41,616 nucleotides of DNA from positions 1-41,616 of the forward strand of contig NW_005179002.1 in assembly GCF_000350225.1 (NCBI RefSeq), read 5' to 3'. A program made the position numbers and the translations under genes. This document shows, in pieces, positions 1 through 9,856 of the stretch. The notes beneath the pieces are model-generated. The model ran no database searches. It worked only from the letters and a program-made list of their open reading frames with translations, and was not told the DNA's origin. Position 1 is the first letter of the stretch. Each line of letters opens with the position of its first letter. This DNA is from Chondrus crispus. Taxonomy: Eukaryota; Rhodophyta; Florideophyceae; Gigartinales; Gigartinaceae.

Positions 1-495
1 GCATTGGAGAAGCGCGTCGCTCACCTCACCGATTTGGTTCAGAAGAAGCACGCCGCTGAAGCCGCTCATCAACATGTAGCACCCAAGCACGAGCCTACCA
101 CCATCGGCAATGTACCACAACCACCTTCGCAGCATTCTGACGCTACACGTTGCCTGGAGAGTGGAGAAAAGCCCCTTTCCGAGAGCCCCGTAGCACCCAA
201 GCAAGAGCCTACCACCATCGGCAATGTACCACAACCACCTTCGCAGCATTCTGACGCTACACGTTGCCTGGAGAGTGGAGAAAAGCCCCTTTCCGAGAGC
301 CCCAACGACAGATTGCCCTCCTCGCCGCCGTCGGTGGACTCCCTAGAGCAGCCATGGCAAGAACCCGATTCCTGGGACCTGACCTCGGATACCGCGATAG
401 CCTTCGACGAGGATATGGAAGTACTGCTGGACTCGTGTACACAGCTGCAATACTCGCTCGATGAGGTGTTCGTGAGCGGCTCGCCATCCCCCTGA
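1..495 (+). CDS. 3' end of an unknown protein, acidic C-terminus, internal duplication
   Basis: The frame is open from the left edge of the window to a TGA at 493-495, so only the C-terminal part of about 164 residues is seen and the start lies outside. It opens with a short helix-like stretch (ALEKRVAHLTDLVQKK) with hydrophobic spacing that could end a coiled coil. A 38-residue unit rich in Pro and Ser follows, repeated twice in tandem. The last 60 residues are acidic with interspersed bulky hydrophobics (DMEVLLDSCTQLQYSLDEVF), the composition of a transcription activation domain. A coiled coil plus acidic tail would suit a transcription factor such as a heat-shock factor, but the DNA-binding part is not in the window and I do not assign a family. 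Confidence 0.6.
   Translation, partial: ALEKRVAHLTDLVQKKHAAEAAHQHVAPKHEPTTIGNVPQPPSQHSDATRCLESGEKPLSESPVAPKQEPTTIGNVPQPPSQHSDATRCLESGEKPLSESPNDRLPSSPPSVDSLEQPWQEPDSWDLTSDTAIAFDEDMEVLLDSCTQLQYSLDEVFVSGSPSP
76..303 (+). repeat. 114-bp in-frame tandem duplication
   Basis: Copy 1 is 76-189 and copy 2 is 190-303, directly abutting and exactly 38 codons each. Reading them side by side I find one mismatch (CAC to CAA, His to Gln, in the fifth codon). The near identity points to a recent duplication or one kept uniform by slippage or conversion. Confidence 0.95.
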
Positions 496-2213
496 CAGAG
501 CCCTGCACGGTTGGAGTCTGCGTTAGTGTATGAATATACAATCGGGTTTCTGGGTTTCAGCTTTTCGATGCACATGCTTTTCATGTCCCCGCCCAAAAGG
601 GCCATGTCGTCACCGGGTTCGCTTGAGATAATGCAGTGCAGTAGACAATTTTTTTTTGGCGAGGTATTTTTACTTTGCCAAGTGCGAGAGATATCCCTAG
701 AGGGGGCATGAGAAACATTGTAATACGCGCCACTACTCGTCGGCGCAACTTGTAGCTAACAGATGGGTAAAGTACACCAACTTTGTAGACACTCTCGCCA
801 AGGGTGCACCAGCAGCCAGTCCAGACAGGGGCGACGCACTGATGGCAATGCGCAGCGAGAGCCGCGAATTCTTTACACAGTGGTCTCATTACATCATTGT
901 CTGCCGCGGATGTGCAGATGTGCCTTCGCACATCTGGAGTGGCATGCGCCGGCCACATCCACTGCGGCCGATTAGTAAGCAGGCTATCCGGGGGCAACAA
1001 GGGGAGGTCTCATTGATCGCGGTGGGGGCAAGCGTGCGCAGGCAGACGGTGCGCGCAGGCAGACGGTGTGGATCAATCGAAGCTATGAAGGGGGTGCCCT
1101 GCTGCACGGGGTGCATTCGCGGATGGTGAGGGGACTGAAGCACGCGGGAGGATTACAGGCCAGCTGGTGACGCGGCGCTGCTAGTTGGGGACGCGTTATG
1201 GAACTGGCTGTGGTTCCATCCAGAGACAAGCAAGTAAGGCACACGTAGAATAAGGCACAGCATTACAGCACCTCACTCACTTGAACAATAAAGTCACCGC
1301 CGTCCCCAGCTCCCCAGAGGATCGGGGGTATCGGTGTTCCTAGAACCACACTGGCGCAGGGGAGGGAGAGTGCCTTGTCCAGTACCCTTGGGTACCCTAT
1401 ATGTAGCTATGATGAGGCTCGGGAGGGTGGAGCAGGAATGCTATGAGGGCTGTTGCGTTTTGGTTCAAGCGGAGAAACGGCGGCGGCGGCGAGAGAGCCG
1501 AGGGGTGTGGTGTAAGGACGTCCGAAATCTGAGCCCGTTTCCGAGATCGCCGGAGGAACTGCTCTTCCGCGACGGCGTGAGTGCAGAGTTTCTACGCGTA
1601 TGCGCTACAGTACAGTATTCGCGGAGGGGTGGTCTCTGGCCAGCAATGACCCTGATTCAGACGAGATGCGGGTGTCCTTCTCGAAGGCTGCTCAAGAAAC
1701 GGAGAAATGCAAGTATTACAGTGCTTGTATTCCGCACAACGATCTAAATTGTTTGGGGAAACCAGGGCGATATTTACAAAATCCTATCTTTCCAATCTAC
1801 CGTTAAGAAACATCGCTGGCGCGCCCTTGTTGGCTGTAACCCACCGACCTCCCCTACTTGCCACGCAGCTGCAACTGAAAACTCACCTACACAACACTGA
1901 CACGTGTCATCGGTCTCGTCCCGTTCATGGTTTCTACGCTTTCCACTTCATCTCCTTCTTTGCCCTACCTCTTAAACTTGACTTATAGGTCGATCTATTT
2001 GCACCTCGCTCCGCCTCCACACAGCACACAACCCCAGGTAGTACCCAAATGCTCATCGAAACGGAACGCCTTCCGTGTTGTCCTCAGTTTCTTCTACCTG
2101 CATCTTGATCTCCACGCTGTACGCATCCGGGTTACAGCCCTGCGATGGCACATCTATAATCTTCTACGACGTTTGTGAGATGGCCAAAAACATCCTAACA
2201 CATGCATTAGGTG
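496..2213. other. Intergenic stretch, no supported gene
   Basis: Short open frames occur on both strands, but none resembles a known protein or has convincing composition. A 17-bp unit is repeated twice at 1036-1068. AATAAA-like signals near 1250 and 1287 could belong to a transcript from the left. The last 350 bp are pyrimidine-rich like the leaders of other genes here, and include the palindrome listed separately. Confidence 0.6.
1898..1909. promoter_or_regulatory. Perfect 12-bp ACGT-core palindrome upstream of the bZIP gene
   Basis: TGACACGTGTCA is a perfect palindrome with a CACGTG (G-box) core and TGAC/GTCA flanks, the class of site bound by bZIP or bHLH dimers. It lies about 300 bp before the first ATG of the bZIP gene, so autoregulation is possible. 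That role is inference. Confidence 0.45.
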
Positions 2214-2963
2214 ATGAACGATCCACGTCAACGTAATTTAACCCCCCCTCCTCCTCCGCCTCCTGCATCTATCATGTACACCCCCTCCATTGACCTCCAA
2301 CAGTCCAGTAGTCCAAGTCCATTCTTATATCCCGTCCCATCTCATCCCTTTAACTTTCTTCCCTCCGACTACTGCTACATACCCCGCACCTCCGTCATAA
2401 CATTTTTCGTCTCTGCGCAGCGTATGGAAGTTGACAGCCTCAGCAGCAACGGTTCGTCCGACGCAGAGCACGAAACTTCTACTCATCCGCCTCTCCCCCC
2501 TTACATCCCTCTCTCCACCGCTTCCTCCTTCCCGTCTGCCTCTCCTTCAGCCTCCCCATCCACATCAGAAGGTGTGTCGCTCCTACCAACCACGGGTCTC
2601 CCCAGCTCTGTGCGCGGGGCTCCTGAGGAACTCAAGGCCGCCATCCGCAAGAACCAGAACAAGGAATCTGCCCGCCGCTCTCGCAGGCGCAAGAACGAGC
2701 TCTTCATCTCAATCTCCAGGTCTCTAGAAATCCTCCTGCAGCGCACGCATGATGTCGAGGCTCGCTTGCTTGCGGTCGAAACTTTCGCGGCCACCATTGG
2801 CTTCAACCGGTTTGGACGCGTCCCAGCAGGCGAGATCTCATTGCCGGATATGGGATTGGCGGAGGCTAGGGATCAGGCGGCGGGTGAGGAGAGAAGAAAT
2901 GAAACAGAGAGCGAGCTCGACGCAGTGCAGAACCTTATCGATCGATGCATCGGGCAGCCTTGA
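2214..2963 (+). CDS. bZIP transcription factor
   Basis: A 249-aa product from the first ATG. Numbering from that Met, the basic region near residues 144-161 carries the signature N-x7-R (NKESARRSRR, N149 and R157). Leucine-zipper positions follow at heptad spacing, filled by I, L, V and V, so the zipper is short and non-canonical. Such proteins bind ACGT- or TGACG-type sites as dimers in the nucleus. The N-terminal 140 residues are low-complexity Pro/Ser. A downstream in-frame ATG at 2424 (MEVDSLSSNG) gives a 179-aa product with the complete bZIP. The preceding sequence is pyrimidine-rich and ends CTCTGCGCAG, so it may be leader or even intron, and 2424 is a serious alternative start. The C-terminus (EERRNETESELDAVQNLIDRC) is charged and helical. 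Confidence 0.8.
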   Translation: MNDPRQRNLTPPPPPPPASIMYTPSIDLQQSSSPSPFLYPVPSHPFNFLPSDYCYIPRTSVITFFVSAQRMEVDSLSSNGSSDAEHETSTHPPLPPYIPLSTASSFPSASPSASPSTSEGVSLLPTTGLPSSVRGAPEELKAAIRKNQNKESARRSRRRKNELFISISRSLEILLQRTHDVEARLLAVETFAATIGFNRFGRVPAGEISLPDMGLAEARDQAAGEERRNETESELDAVQNLIDRCIGQP

Positions 2964-3769
2964 ATATCTATGTTTTTTATAACATCACAAGGTTGATGGA
3001 TTATCACTGAAGAGAGACCGCTTCGCTGGCGTTTGGAATTGTTCTTTGTTGTACAGGACGAGCGGTGGTGATGTTTGTTGGTTCCTGGGTAAATATACCA
3101 GGTGCAACGAGAGAAGTGCCATCTTTGTGCGAGTGCATTGGGCAGGAATGTGTTTGTTCAGGGATGAGAGGGATGAATGTGTGCAAGCAACTTGGCTGGG
3201 ATCAAAAGTACTGAAGGGATCAAAAGTACTGAAGGGATCAAAAGTACTGAAGGGATCAAAAGTACTGAACTGTACGCTACGTACTGTACCCTTGGTACCA
3301 TTGGTACTGTACACTTCAGTAACCTGAAGGGTACCGCTGCTGTGCTGTCGCATGAGCTCTGAATTGGACAAAGAGAGGGATATAATTTGCCACTGTACAG
3401 TATCCTACGTATTCGTGGCCGGCCACGGCAGTACAGTATTGATATTTTCTTCAACGCGAGTTGGCGCGTGCTCAAAGTTCTATTTATTTCGAAAAAAAAA
3501 AGCGTCCAATTCTTAAGCTCCGCGCCAAATAAAATTTCCTTGATTTGCCAAAACTAGGCCCAACTTATATCCAAGGCAACGAAAGCTGCGCGCTGGCGCC
3601 TCACATCCCTAGAGCCCTTCCCCCAACGGAATATGGACATGCTCTTGTGACCCCCTTGGCTTGCTCTCGCCCCAACCGCACCCCTCGCTTACTCCCTCAT
3701 CTTGCGGCAACGCGGGGGTCTCTCCGTTGCGTTTCCCCCGCTCCTTCCGTCTCCTTCCCCCCGACTGCT
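2964..3769. other. Intergenic region with tandem repeat and TACTGTAC motifs
   Basis: Contains four 18-bp direct repeats (listed separately), then several TACTGTAC / CTGTACAGTA words near 3270-3320, 3393-3405 and 3430. The E2F-like word GCGCCAAA occurs near 3522. The zinc-finger protein frame is open back to 3545 but without an ATG before 3770, and the last 200 bp look like a pyrimidine-rich leader. Confidence 0.6.
3198..3269 (+). repeat. Four perfect 18-bp tandem repeats
   Basis: The unit GGGATCAAAAGTACTGAA is repeated four times without mismatch at 3198, 3216, 3234 and 3252. Each unit holds AGTACT, a palindromic GTAC core related to the TACTGTAC words immediately downstream. It sits in the intergenic region before the zinc-finger gene. 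Confidence 0.95.
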
Positions 3770-6700
3770 ATGACCGATTCCGCCGCCGCCCGCGCTCCGG
3801 AAGTCGACCCTTTCGCCAGCCTTGACGCCGCCCCGAATATTGACTGGGGCGACGTCGATTCAGACCATGATGATGACGAAGCCAGGGCTCTTATTGCGAA
3901 AGTTGGCGCAGATGCTCCCCGCGATTCTGACCATGACGTAGGCGAGATTCAGCCAGCCCGAAATGCGCGCGCCTCTTTGAATGGTTACGAAAAACATCCA
4001 GCTTCTTCTTCCACAAAACACGAGAAGAAAGAAATGGAAGATAACAAGAAGGAAGCAGAACGAAAATGGCATGATAATAAGAAGCGGAAAAAGAATGATC
4101 ATGGGGCGGGCGGTTGGGATTCCCTTTTTCCGTCGCAAAACGACTGGCAAGGCGGTGGCAAGAAGTGGCAAAAGCAGAAGAAGCAAGTAAAGGATAAAAC
4201 TCAACATCATTGCCCGATCTGTGATGTGTATACTACAGGGGAGAAAGCGCGAGACTCTCATCTTCGCGGGAAACAACACATGACTAAGAAACGACAAGCA
4301 GAACTAAAAGCTAAAAATGAAGAACTAAATCGACACGGCGCCAGCATTGCGGAAAAGCAGGCAAGACGACAGGAGTACACGGAAAACAACGGTGAGAGCA
4401 GGTTGCCGAATCGCAGCGTTGATAGCAGAACGGGGCCTGTTGTGGCAGGTAGTCGCAGTGACGCTGATCGACGTGCAGGAGAGAACGAAACGACTGTGCG
4501 GGGCGCTGCTAGGAGGGATTTCGAACCTCCCGCACCAGGGCCCGCTTTCTACGGCCGCTCGACTGATCCCCGACCGCGTTATTTCGACACTGCAGTTGTA
4601 CCAGACCCACAGCCGACCCGGCGTGACGCTATGAACAAGTCTGTACCTCTGAAGGATCCATATGACAACGCGGGCAGCGCCGCTCCGCGAAAATCAGCTT
4701 CACAGAAGGATACGGAGAGAGCTGGTATCGCAAGCTCAGCACCATCTACTGAGAAAGCTGCCACTACTGATGCACGAACTGTTGATCATCTCCCTGAACC
4801 CACAAAGTCTGTTTCCCGAACGCTAGCGCCTCCTTCCAGTAGGCAGATCACGCCTGACGCGACGCCTGCTGGGCTCAAGGATACTGCAGCGTCCAATTCG
4901 GGTCAAGGTCGTCCTGCAATGAAAGGATTGCCAAGTGCGGCATATGCCGGTAGCAAGGGCGTGAATCCGTTTGTTCTTGCAGGGCCGAGAAAGCGGTCCC
5001 CGAAGCCTAACGCAGATGGGAACTCTCCGCCAAGACCGCCAAGAGTGCGGGAAGAAATGTCAGCCACACCTGTTTCAGAAGGTTTCTCACCACCCGAGAA
5101 GACTGGTAAGGTCTCAAATGCGAGGAATGCATCTACTACTGGGAAAGAAGACGGCAGTCATGGGCAGGATAAGACAGGCATCAGTTCTGGTGGCCCTGCG
5201 AAGGATACGGTGAGGGAGAAGGTAGGCGTTGTTATGAGTGGACGTCGACATACTAAGTCCGATGAGGACGGGAGCAGGCATGAGATGAAACCAGAAGCGA
5301 AACGCGCTGTGGATTCTTCCAAACCAGGCAGCTCTCACTCACGAGAACCAAAACCAAGGGTCGAGGGAGAAATGACAGATTTCCCTACCCGTAAAGATAT
5401 GCACGAGAGGAGAAAGTACGACGACAAGGAGGCTGCTTCTCGTCGAGTCAGCAGATTTGAACGTACTGGTAGGGCTAGCATAACAGATGAGAAGACAGTG
5501 AAGCAATCGGTCCCTAAACCGGGGAGCCACGGCGAGTCTAGGACTGCCCCTTCGAAACCAAAAGCGGCCTCTACAAGAGAACATCGAGGTGCGCATGAGA
5601 ATGACAGACCAACTAGTGTTGAGAAACGACGAATTTCACCGCCGAGTGACAGTTCGGGATTCAGTAGCGAGGGGAAAATGAGCGGACGGGAACGACTTCG
5701 TGAACGAGAAGAAGGGTCAGGAGGGTCTCGTTCTTATGATCGTAAGGACACACGAGATAGGAATGGTACCGATTTTCATCCTCAGGATGATTCAAGAGGC
5801 AGCAAGAGAACGCCTCCGCACGACCGGGACGACTGGGAAATGAGACGCCCTGGAAAAGAAGACCCTTACGAGAAGAGAAAGTCTCTCAACCTCGATCGCG
5901 ATGCTCCCCGAGAAAGGAGAAGATCTCCCACGTACGAGCGAAGTGAACCTCGTGAAAGCCGAAGGTCTCCAACTTACGAGCGAGATGATCTTCGTGGCAG
6001 CCGAACGTCTCCGCCGTACCAGCGAGACAGTCCTCGCGACGGCCGAAGGTCTCCCACGTACGAGCGAGACAGTCCTCGTGAAGGCCGAAGATCGCCAACT
6101 TCTGGCAGAGATAGTTCTCGTGAGAGCAGAAGATCTCCTTATGAGCGTGAGGACTCTCGTGACGTCATACGGTCTCCATCTTACGGCACCGATGATCCTC
6201 GTGAATTTAGAAGAGAGTCCTCATATGATCGTGATGAACGCCGCCGCGATGATTCTCGTGCGCAGAGAAGCGCCCCTTCGTATGAGCGAGATGATCATCG
6301 GGTGAGCAGAAATTCGAAGCCCTATGACAGGTCGAGTTCTCGGAAACAACGAAAGTCTGGCGCTTACGATCGGGATGGGAGTCGTTCGCTTCCCGATAGC
6401 GAAAAGAGCGCGCCTGGGGACCGGGAACGCTCACGGCTCGATCCTAGGAAGGATCCATACGGGGAAGACCCTAGAGACAGAAGGGGCTCCTCCCCGCTTG
6501 AGCCTGAGAAGGGGAGAGAGAAAAATCAAGACCGACCAGGAATCAATGACAATGGAATAAGTGCGCCGGAGAGAACAGGTACTAAGAACGGTCCACAGTC
6601 TTCAAGAGAGAGGTCTATGATCGACGTGGATCGCAGAGTACCTGATTCATCAAACGTGCAGCATGAGATGGGCGGCCGAAGTCCTGCTCCGTCACTGAAG

Positions 6701-7672
6701 TTCAGGTCACAGGCTGTGCCTGCAAGACAAGAAGAAGCAAGCTATCGAGACGGCAAGAAACGCCGTTTTGATTCAGTGAATGACAACTCACGGGAGGCTG
6801 GCTGGACCGCATCTAATGGTACAAGGACACAGGACCCGCGTTCCAGCGAGGGCTCGATCCGGTATGAGTCTAGTACGGGCAGCTCTCAACGAAGACGGCT
6901 TCTGGACAGGAGAGATTTAGAATTCAAAGGCCAAGAAAGTCGCAAGGAGCGCTCTGGTGAAGAATATCGTCGCATAGATGCGGGACCCTCCAGCCGCATT
7001 GACGGGGATGGGCGCACACCTGACGCCGTTGCTGCCCGCGGCAGCCCCCGGACATTCAATCCTGAGGAGCATCCGATTGTTTCTCGAGGCTATCTGAACA
7101 CGCCGATGCCAGTTACGGAATGGCGAGAACTCAGACACTCCGTGTTGAGCGGCACATCAGATGTTGACAAATTAGCTTACAAGATGATGCAAGAGCTCGT
7201 TCTATCGCCAGTGCTCGGAATCAATGAAACCTTGTTGGCACCGCTTTCTAAAGCAATGATGAGTGCTGTGAACAAGCACTACGTTACGCCCCATGGAATT
7301 TTTGCCAAGCTCAGTGATTTTCCGACGGGTTTATTGAGAATGGATCCCAAGTACAACTCAGAACTCAAGGCAGACGCGGATTGGTCTCAATATCAGACCC
7401 CAGAATACCTCGCGCTCTGCCAGTTTCGTGACAACTTGGAGTATACATTTGACAATCATCGACATCAGACTAAGCCTACAAGTAATTTACGAAGTGATGC
7501 TCCACCTCGCGGAAGCTTTGGTGCCAGGAATCAACGAAAGGGACCCGGGGTGCCCTTGGACGGGATGTCTTCTCCTCGTTATCAAGATGCTGTGGCTACT
7601 GACCCGCTTTACACAAAACTCATCCACCACTACACCACTTGCGACATGCAAAGCCGCTCTGCGAATATGTGA
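3770..7672 (+). CDS. Large protein with matrin/U1-type C2H2 zinc finger and RS-like repeats
   Basis: A 1,300-aa product without introns. The frame is open further upstream, but the first ATG is at 3770, after a pyrimidine-rich leader. Residues 1-50 are acidic. A lysine-rich segment precedes one zinc finger: C148, C151, H164, H170 (C-x2-C-x12-H-x5-H with HLRGKQH), the U1-C/matrin class that binds RNA and is common in splicing factors. Residues 200-1100 are disordered and very rich in Arg, Ser, Asp and Pro, with a degenerate 14-residue repeat around RRSPTYERDSPREG. The last 240 residues hold a better-ordered region (from EEHPIVSRGYLNTPMPVTEW) with hydrophobic pattern, which I do not recognise. 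A nuclear RNA-processing role is inference from the finger and RS-like composition. Confidence 0.75.
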   Translation: MTDSAAARAPEVDPFASLDAAPNIDWGDVDSDHDDDEARALIAKVGADAPRDSDHDVGEIQPARNARASLNGYEKHPASSSTKHEKKEMEDNKKEAERKWHDNKKRKKNDHGAGGWDSLFPSQNDWQGGGKKWQKQKKQVKDKTQHHCPICDVYTTGEKARDSHLRGKQHMTKKRQAELKAKNEELNRHGASIAEKQARRQEYTENNGESRLPNRSVDSRTGPVVAGSRSDADRRAGENETTVRGAARRDFEPPAPGPAFYGRSTDPRPRYFDTAVVPDPQPTRRDAMNKSVPLKDPYDNAGSAAPRKSASQKDTERAGIASSAPSTEKAATTDARTVDHLPEPTKSVSRTLAPPSSRQITPDATPAGLKDTAASNSGQGRPAMKGLPSAAYAGSKGVNPFVLAGPRKRSPKPNADGNSPPRPPRVREEMSATPVSEGFSPPEKTGKVSNARNASTTGKEDGSHGQDKTGISSGGPAKDTVREKVGVVMSGRRHTKSDEDGSRHEMKPEAKRAVDSSKPGSSHSREPKPRVEGEMTDFPTRKDMHERRKYDDKEAASRRVSRFERTGRASITDEKTVKQSVPKPGSHGESRTAPSKPKAASTREHRGAHENDRPTSVEKRRISPPSDSSGFSSEGKMSGRERLREREEGSGGSRSYDRKDTRDRNGTDFHPQDDSRGSKRTPPHDRDDWEMRRPGKEDPYEKRKSLNLDRDAPRERRRSPTYERSEPRESRRSPTYERDDLRGSRTSPPYQRDSPRDGRRSPTYERDSPREGRRSPTSGRDSSRESRRSPYEREDSRDVIRSPSYGTDDPREFRRESSYDRDERRRDDSRAQRSAPSYERDDHRVSRNSKPYDRSSSRKQRKSGAYDRDGSRSLPDSEKSAPGDRERSRLDPRKDPYGEDPRDRRGSSPLEPEKGREKNQDRPGINDNGISAPERTGTKNGPQSSRERSMIDVDRRVPDSSNVQHEMGGRSPAPSLKFRSQAVPARQEEASYRDGKKRRFDSVNDNSREAGWTASNGTRTQDPRSSEGSIRYESSTGSSQRRRLLDRRDLEFKGQESRKERSGEEYRRIDAGPSSRIDGDGRTPDAVAARGSPRTFNPEEHPIVSRGYLNTPMPVTEWRELRHSVLSGTSDVDKLAYKMMQELVLSPVLGINETLLAPLSKAMMSAVNKHYVTPHGIFAKLSDFPTGLLRMDPKYNSELKADADWSQYQTPEYLALCQFRDNLEYTFDNHRHQTKPTSNLRSDAPPRGSFGARNQRKGPGVPLDGMSSPRYQDAVATDPLYTKLIHHYTTCDMQSRSANM
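5890..6370 (+). repeat. Degenerate 42-bp (14-aa) coding repeat
   Basis: About ten to twelve diverged copies of a unit like RRSPTYERDSPREG lie within the zinc-finger protein. Arg-Ser, Ser-Pro and Tyr-Glu-Arg words are kept while other positions vary. Copies become irregular towards the 3' end. The alternating Arg and acidic residues resemble the RD/RE/RS tracts of spliceosome-associated proteins. Confidence 0.85.
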
Positions 7673-7836
7673 ATGCGTCCAAGGGGCTCTCATGGTCGTT
7701 GCACAACTACAAGGAGCTCTCTGAAGGGTTAGAATTGGCAAGAACTGGGTGAGCTGCGTACGGCACTTCTGACGGTCTCTTCTTGTCATTGGTTTGATAT
7801 ATGTGTAACCGACAAGACGATTTGACCCAAACGTGC

Positions 7837-9063
7837 TCACTTCGTGCTGAATACGGTCCCTGCCGCAAATTCAACCCGTTTCTTCTTCCCCACGTTCTTC
7901 AATCTCGTGCTTGAATCCAACGAAAGAGCTCTGGGGAATCCCGGACTGTTGGAACAAACGTCTTTGTCTGAGACACTTTCAAATTTGTGCGAGTTACTGC
8001 GTCTTTCCGATCGCCATTGTTCATACAGAAGCTGAGTATGGTTCTTCGGCATTACCACTGGGTTGCTTTGGTCTGAGCAGTTGCTATTCTCCGCTGTAGG
8101 TGGCACAGGGTCGACCTCTCTCATTGTTGCCGCAGCTGCCGCGGCTGCTACTTTTGCGCGTGCCATCTCTGCAGCCGCCTGAGGTTTGAGCTTGCCCTTG
8201 CCATCTTTCACCAATGTCCAAATTGCACTACTTTCGTGTGGGGCTTTCGAGCTCCCTTTTCTGAGCTTTCCAAGATTGGATCTGAGTTCTCTGAGTACCG
8301 CGGCTGCGGCTGCCTCTTCTTGAGCTGCCCAAACCACGGGGTCTGGATTGAAGCTGTATCTTCTGGGTGGTGGAGAAGACGAAGGGCGTGGATTGGCACG
8401 AGATCGTCCGGCGCTTGCTGCTGCCGCTCGGGCCATGGCCACAGCTGCCTCTTCTGCGTCAAGGCGCTCTTGGGACTCGCGGGCGGCTCGCCATTCAGAA
8501 ACAAAGTGATCCATTGTTTGCTTTGACAAGGAATCGTCCCAGGTGAAACCTTGAATGTCGGGTGGCTCGAATTCAGGTTGGCCGCCCATCGCGCAGAAGG
8601 AAGGTCTGATATCGGAACTTACAGAGGGAGTACCGGCGGGATGTTCTGTCGCATCGGAATGGCTGTCGGGGAATATTGACCCTGGCTTAGTACCCTCGAC
8701 ATCACCGTCACCATAAGCATGAGCGAGCGCGGCGCGGAAAGCGGATATGACGGCGCAGCGGTTGGGCCCTTCAGCGTCCGAAACGGCCTCTGCGGTCATG
8801 TACAGCTCTCCGTCGGGATTGCGAGATAAGTAGCGAGCGTGTTCCGGAGGCAAGCCGGGAAGCGAAGGCTTCCCGGTGGATGACGGAGTGGTGATGGGAA
8901 TCTCTGCGCACAGTCGAGAGAAGCGCTCCGCGAGTGACTCGCTGGAGTTGTCTTCCTCGTTCTCGTGCGCTTTGTTCCCATCGTCTCGCTGATCATGATT
9001 GCCTTCGGATACGTCGTGCGCTGCAGCGGTTATTGGGTCGGGTGTTGCTTCCTCCGACTCCAT
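7837..9063 (-). CDS. Unknown 408-aa protein with C-terminal RVxF-like motif
   Basis: No recognisable enzyme domain. Residues 1-60 are acidic and disordered. A short better-ordered patch follows near 75-120 (PPEHARYLSRNPDGELYM; CAVISAFRAALAHAY). Then comes an Ala/Glu/Arg-rich helical region at 185-310, probably coiled or single-helix, broken by a Pro/Ser linker (RPSSSPPPRRYSFNPDP). The extreme C-terminus is basic and ends KKKRVEF-AAGTVFSTK. RVEF at 396-399 preceded by lysines matches the RVxF docking motif for protein phosphatase 1, a short motif that can arise by chance. The start is the first ATG after the divergent intergenic region, and the end is 164 bp from the convergent zinc-finger gene. 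Function unknown. Confidence 0.7.
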   Translation of the reverse strand: MESEEATPDPITAAAHDVSEGNHDQRDDGNKAHENEEDNSSESLAERFSRLCAEIPITTPSSTGKPSLPGLPPEHARYLSRNPDGELYMTAEAVSDAEGPNRCAVISAFRAALAHAYGDGDVEGTKPGSIFPDSHSDATEHPAGTPSVSSDIRPSFCAMGGQPEFEPPDIQGFTWDDSLSKQTMDHFVSEWRAARESQERLDAEEAAVAMARAAAASAGRSRANPRPSSSPPPRRYSFNPDPVVWAAQEEAAAAAVLRELRSNLGKLRKGSSKAPHESSAIWTLVKDGKGKLKPQAAAEMARAKVAAAAAAATMREVDPVPPTAENSNCSDQSNPVVMPKNHTQLLYEQWRSERRSNSHKFESVSDKDVCSNSPGFPRALSLDSSTRLKNVGKKKRVEFAAGTVFSTK

Positions 9064-9856
9064 GATCCATTATTCTCGTGGGGAGAGCCGTGCAGAGTCC
9101 GGGGGGGTTGGAGCGTTGAGGCCAATTGAGTTACAGGTGAGGTGGATGCCTGTCACACGTGCGTCCTGAACCTTACAGCACATTTCTGCACATTTCTGTT
9201 CCGAAACTTACACCTATACCTATACTGTGTACAGCACTGTATCCAGACGGCACACGTTCAACGTGCTGTTCGCGTTCCACACAATACACGTGTACTGATG
9301 GAACGATGTACAGAACACGTCGGGTAAGACGTCGGTTCAGTATGCGTATCATACGGTCAGTAGCGCGGACGTGTACGACTGTAAGCAAAGGCAAGCGATG
9401 TGGGGGGCCGGAGGCATGTTATTTTTCTGTAATGTTGTGTGCCGAATGGATACTGTTGCGGCTTGTGAGTGGCTCGTCAGTGGAATATGTGACGGATATT
9501 TGCGAGATATACTGTAAGTAAAGGCAACTTTTGTCGAATCGTGGTATGCCAAGTGTGTTAATGGGTGTTAATGGGTAGCGTATCCTCTTTTGAAATAAAA
9601 TTGCCAAACTGGGCGGTCGGCGCCACGCGCGCACACTCGTGCAGTAGGCTTGCAGAGTCGATTTGGACAGCTTCCAGCGGGGCCTCTTCTCGTTCCTACT
9701 TCTATCTCCGCATCCAAATACGCCCGCGAGCAGAGACACCTCCTTTGCCCTTGCCAGGGCATCCACGTCACGAGAAGCCCCTCCCCCCCGCCCACCCCTC
9801 CATCCTCCCCCTCTTCCTCTTCCTTACCGACTCCCGCACCCTCAACACACGCCGTC
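9064..9856. other. Divergent intergenic region (promoters of the 408-aa and S26-like genes)
   Basis: No supported gene. Contains a TACACGTGTA palindrome at 9285-9294, CTGTGTACAG and ATACTGTAAG words near 9226 and 9485, and a C-rich leader before 9857. The GGCGCCACGCGCGC segment near 9620 is GC-rich and may be near the transcription start of the right-hand gene. Confidence 0.5.

Noticed and set aside
69..605. 178-codon minus-strand frame opposite the left-edge gene
   Set aside because: It mirrors the plus-strand duplication and runs through the gene's stop; composition is that of a shadow frame.
581..1000. 139-codon minus-strand frame
   Set aside because: No recognisable motif, Cys/Trp-rich random composition, no supporting neighbours.
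4516..4540. tRNA B-box-like GGTTCGAAATCC on the minus strand
   Set aside because: It lies inside the zinc-finger protein; the flanking bases do not form a T stem or acceptor stem.
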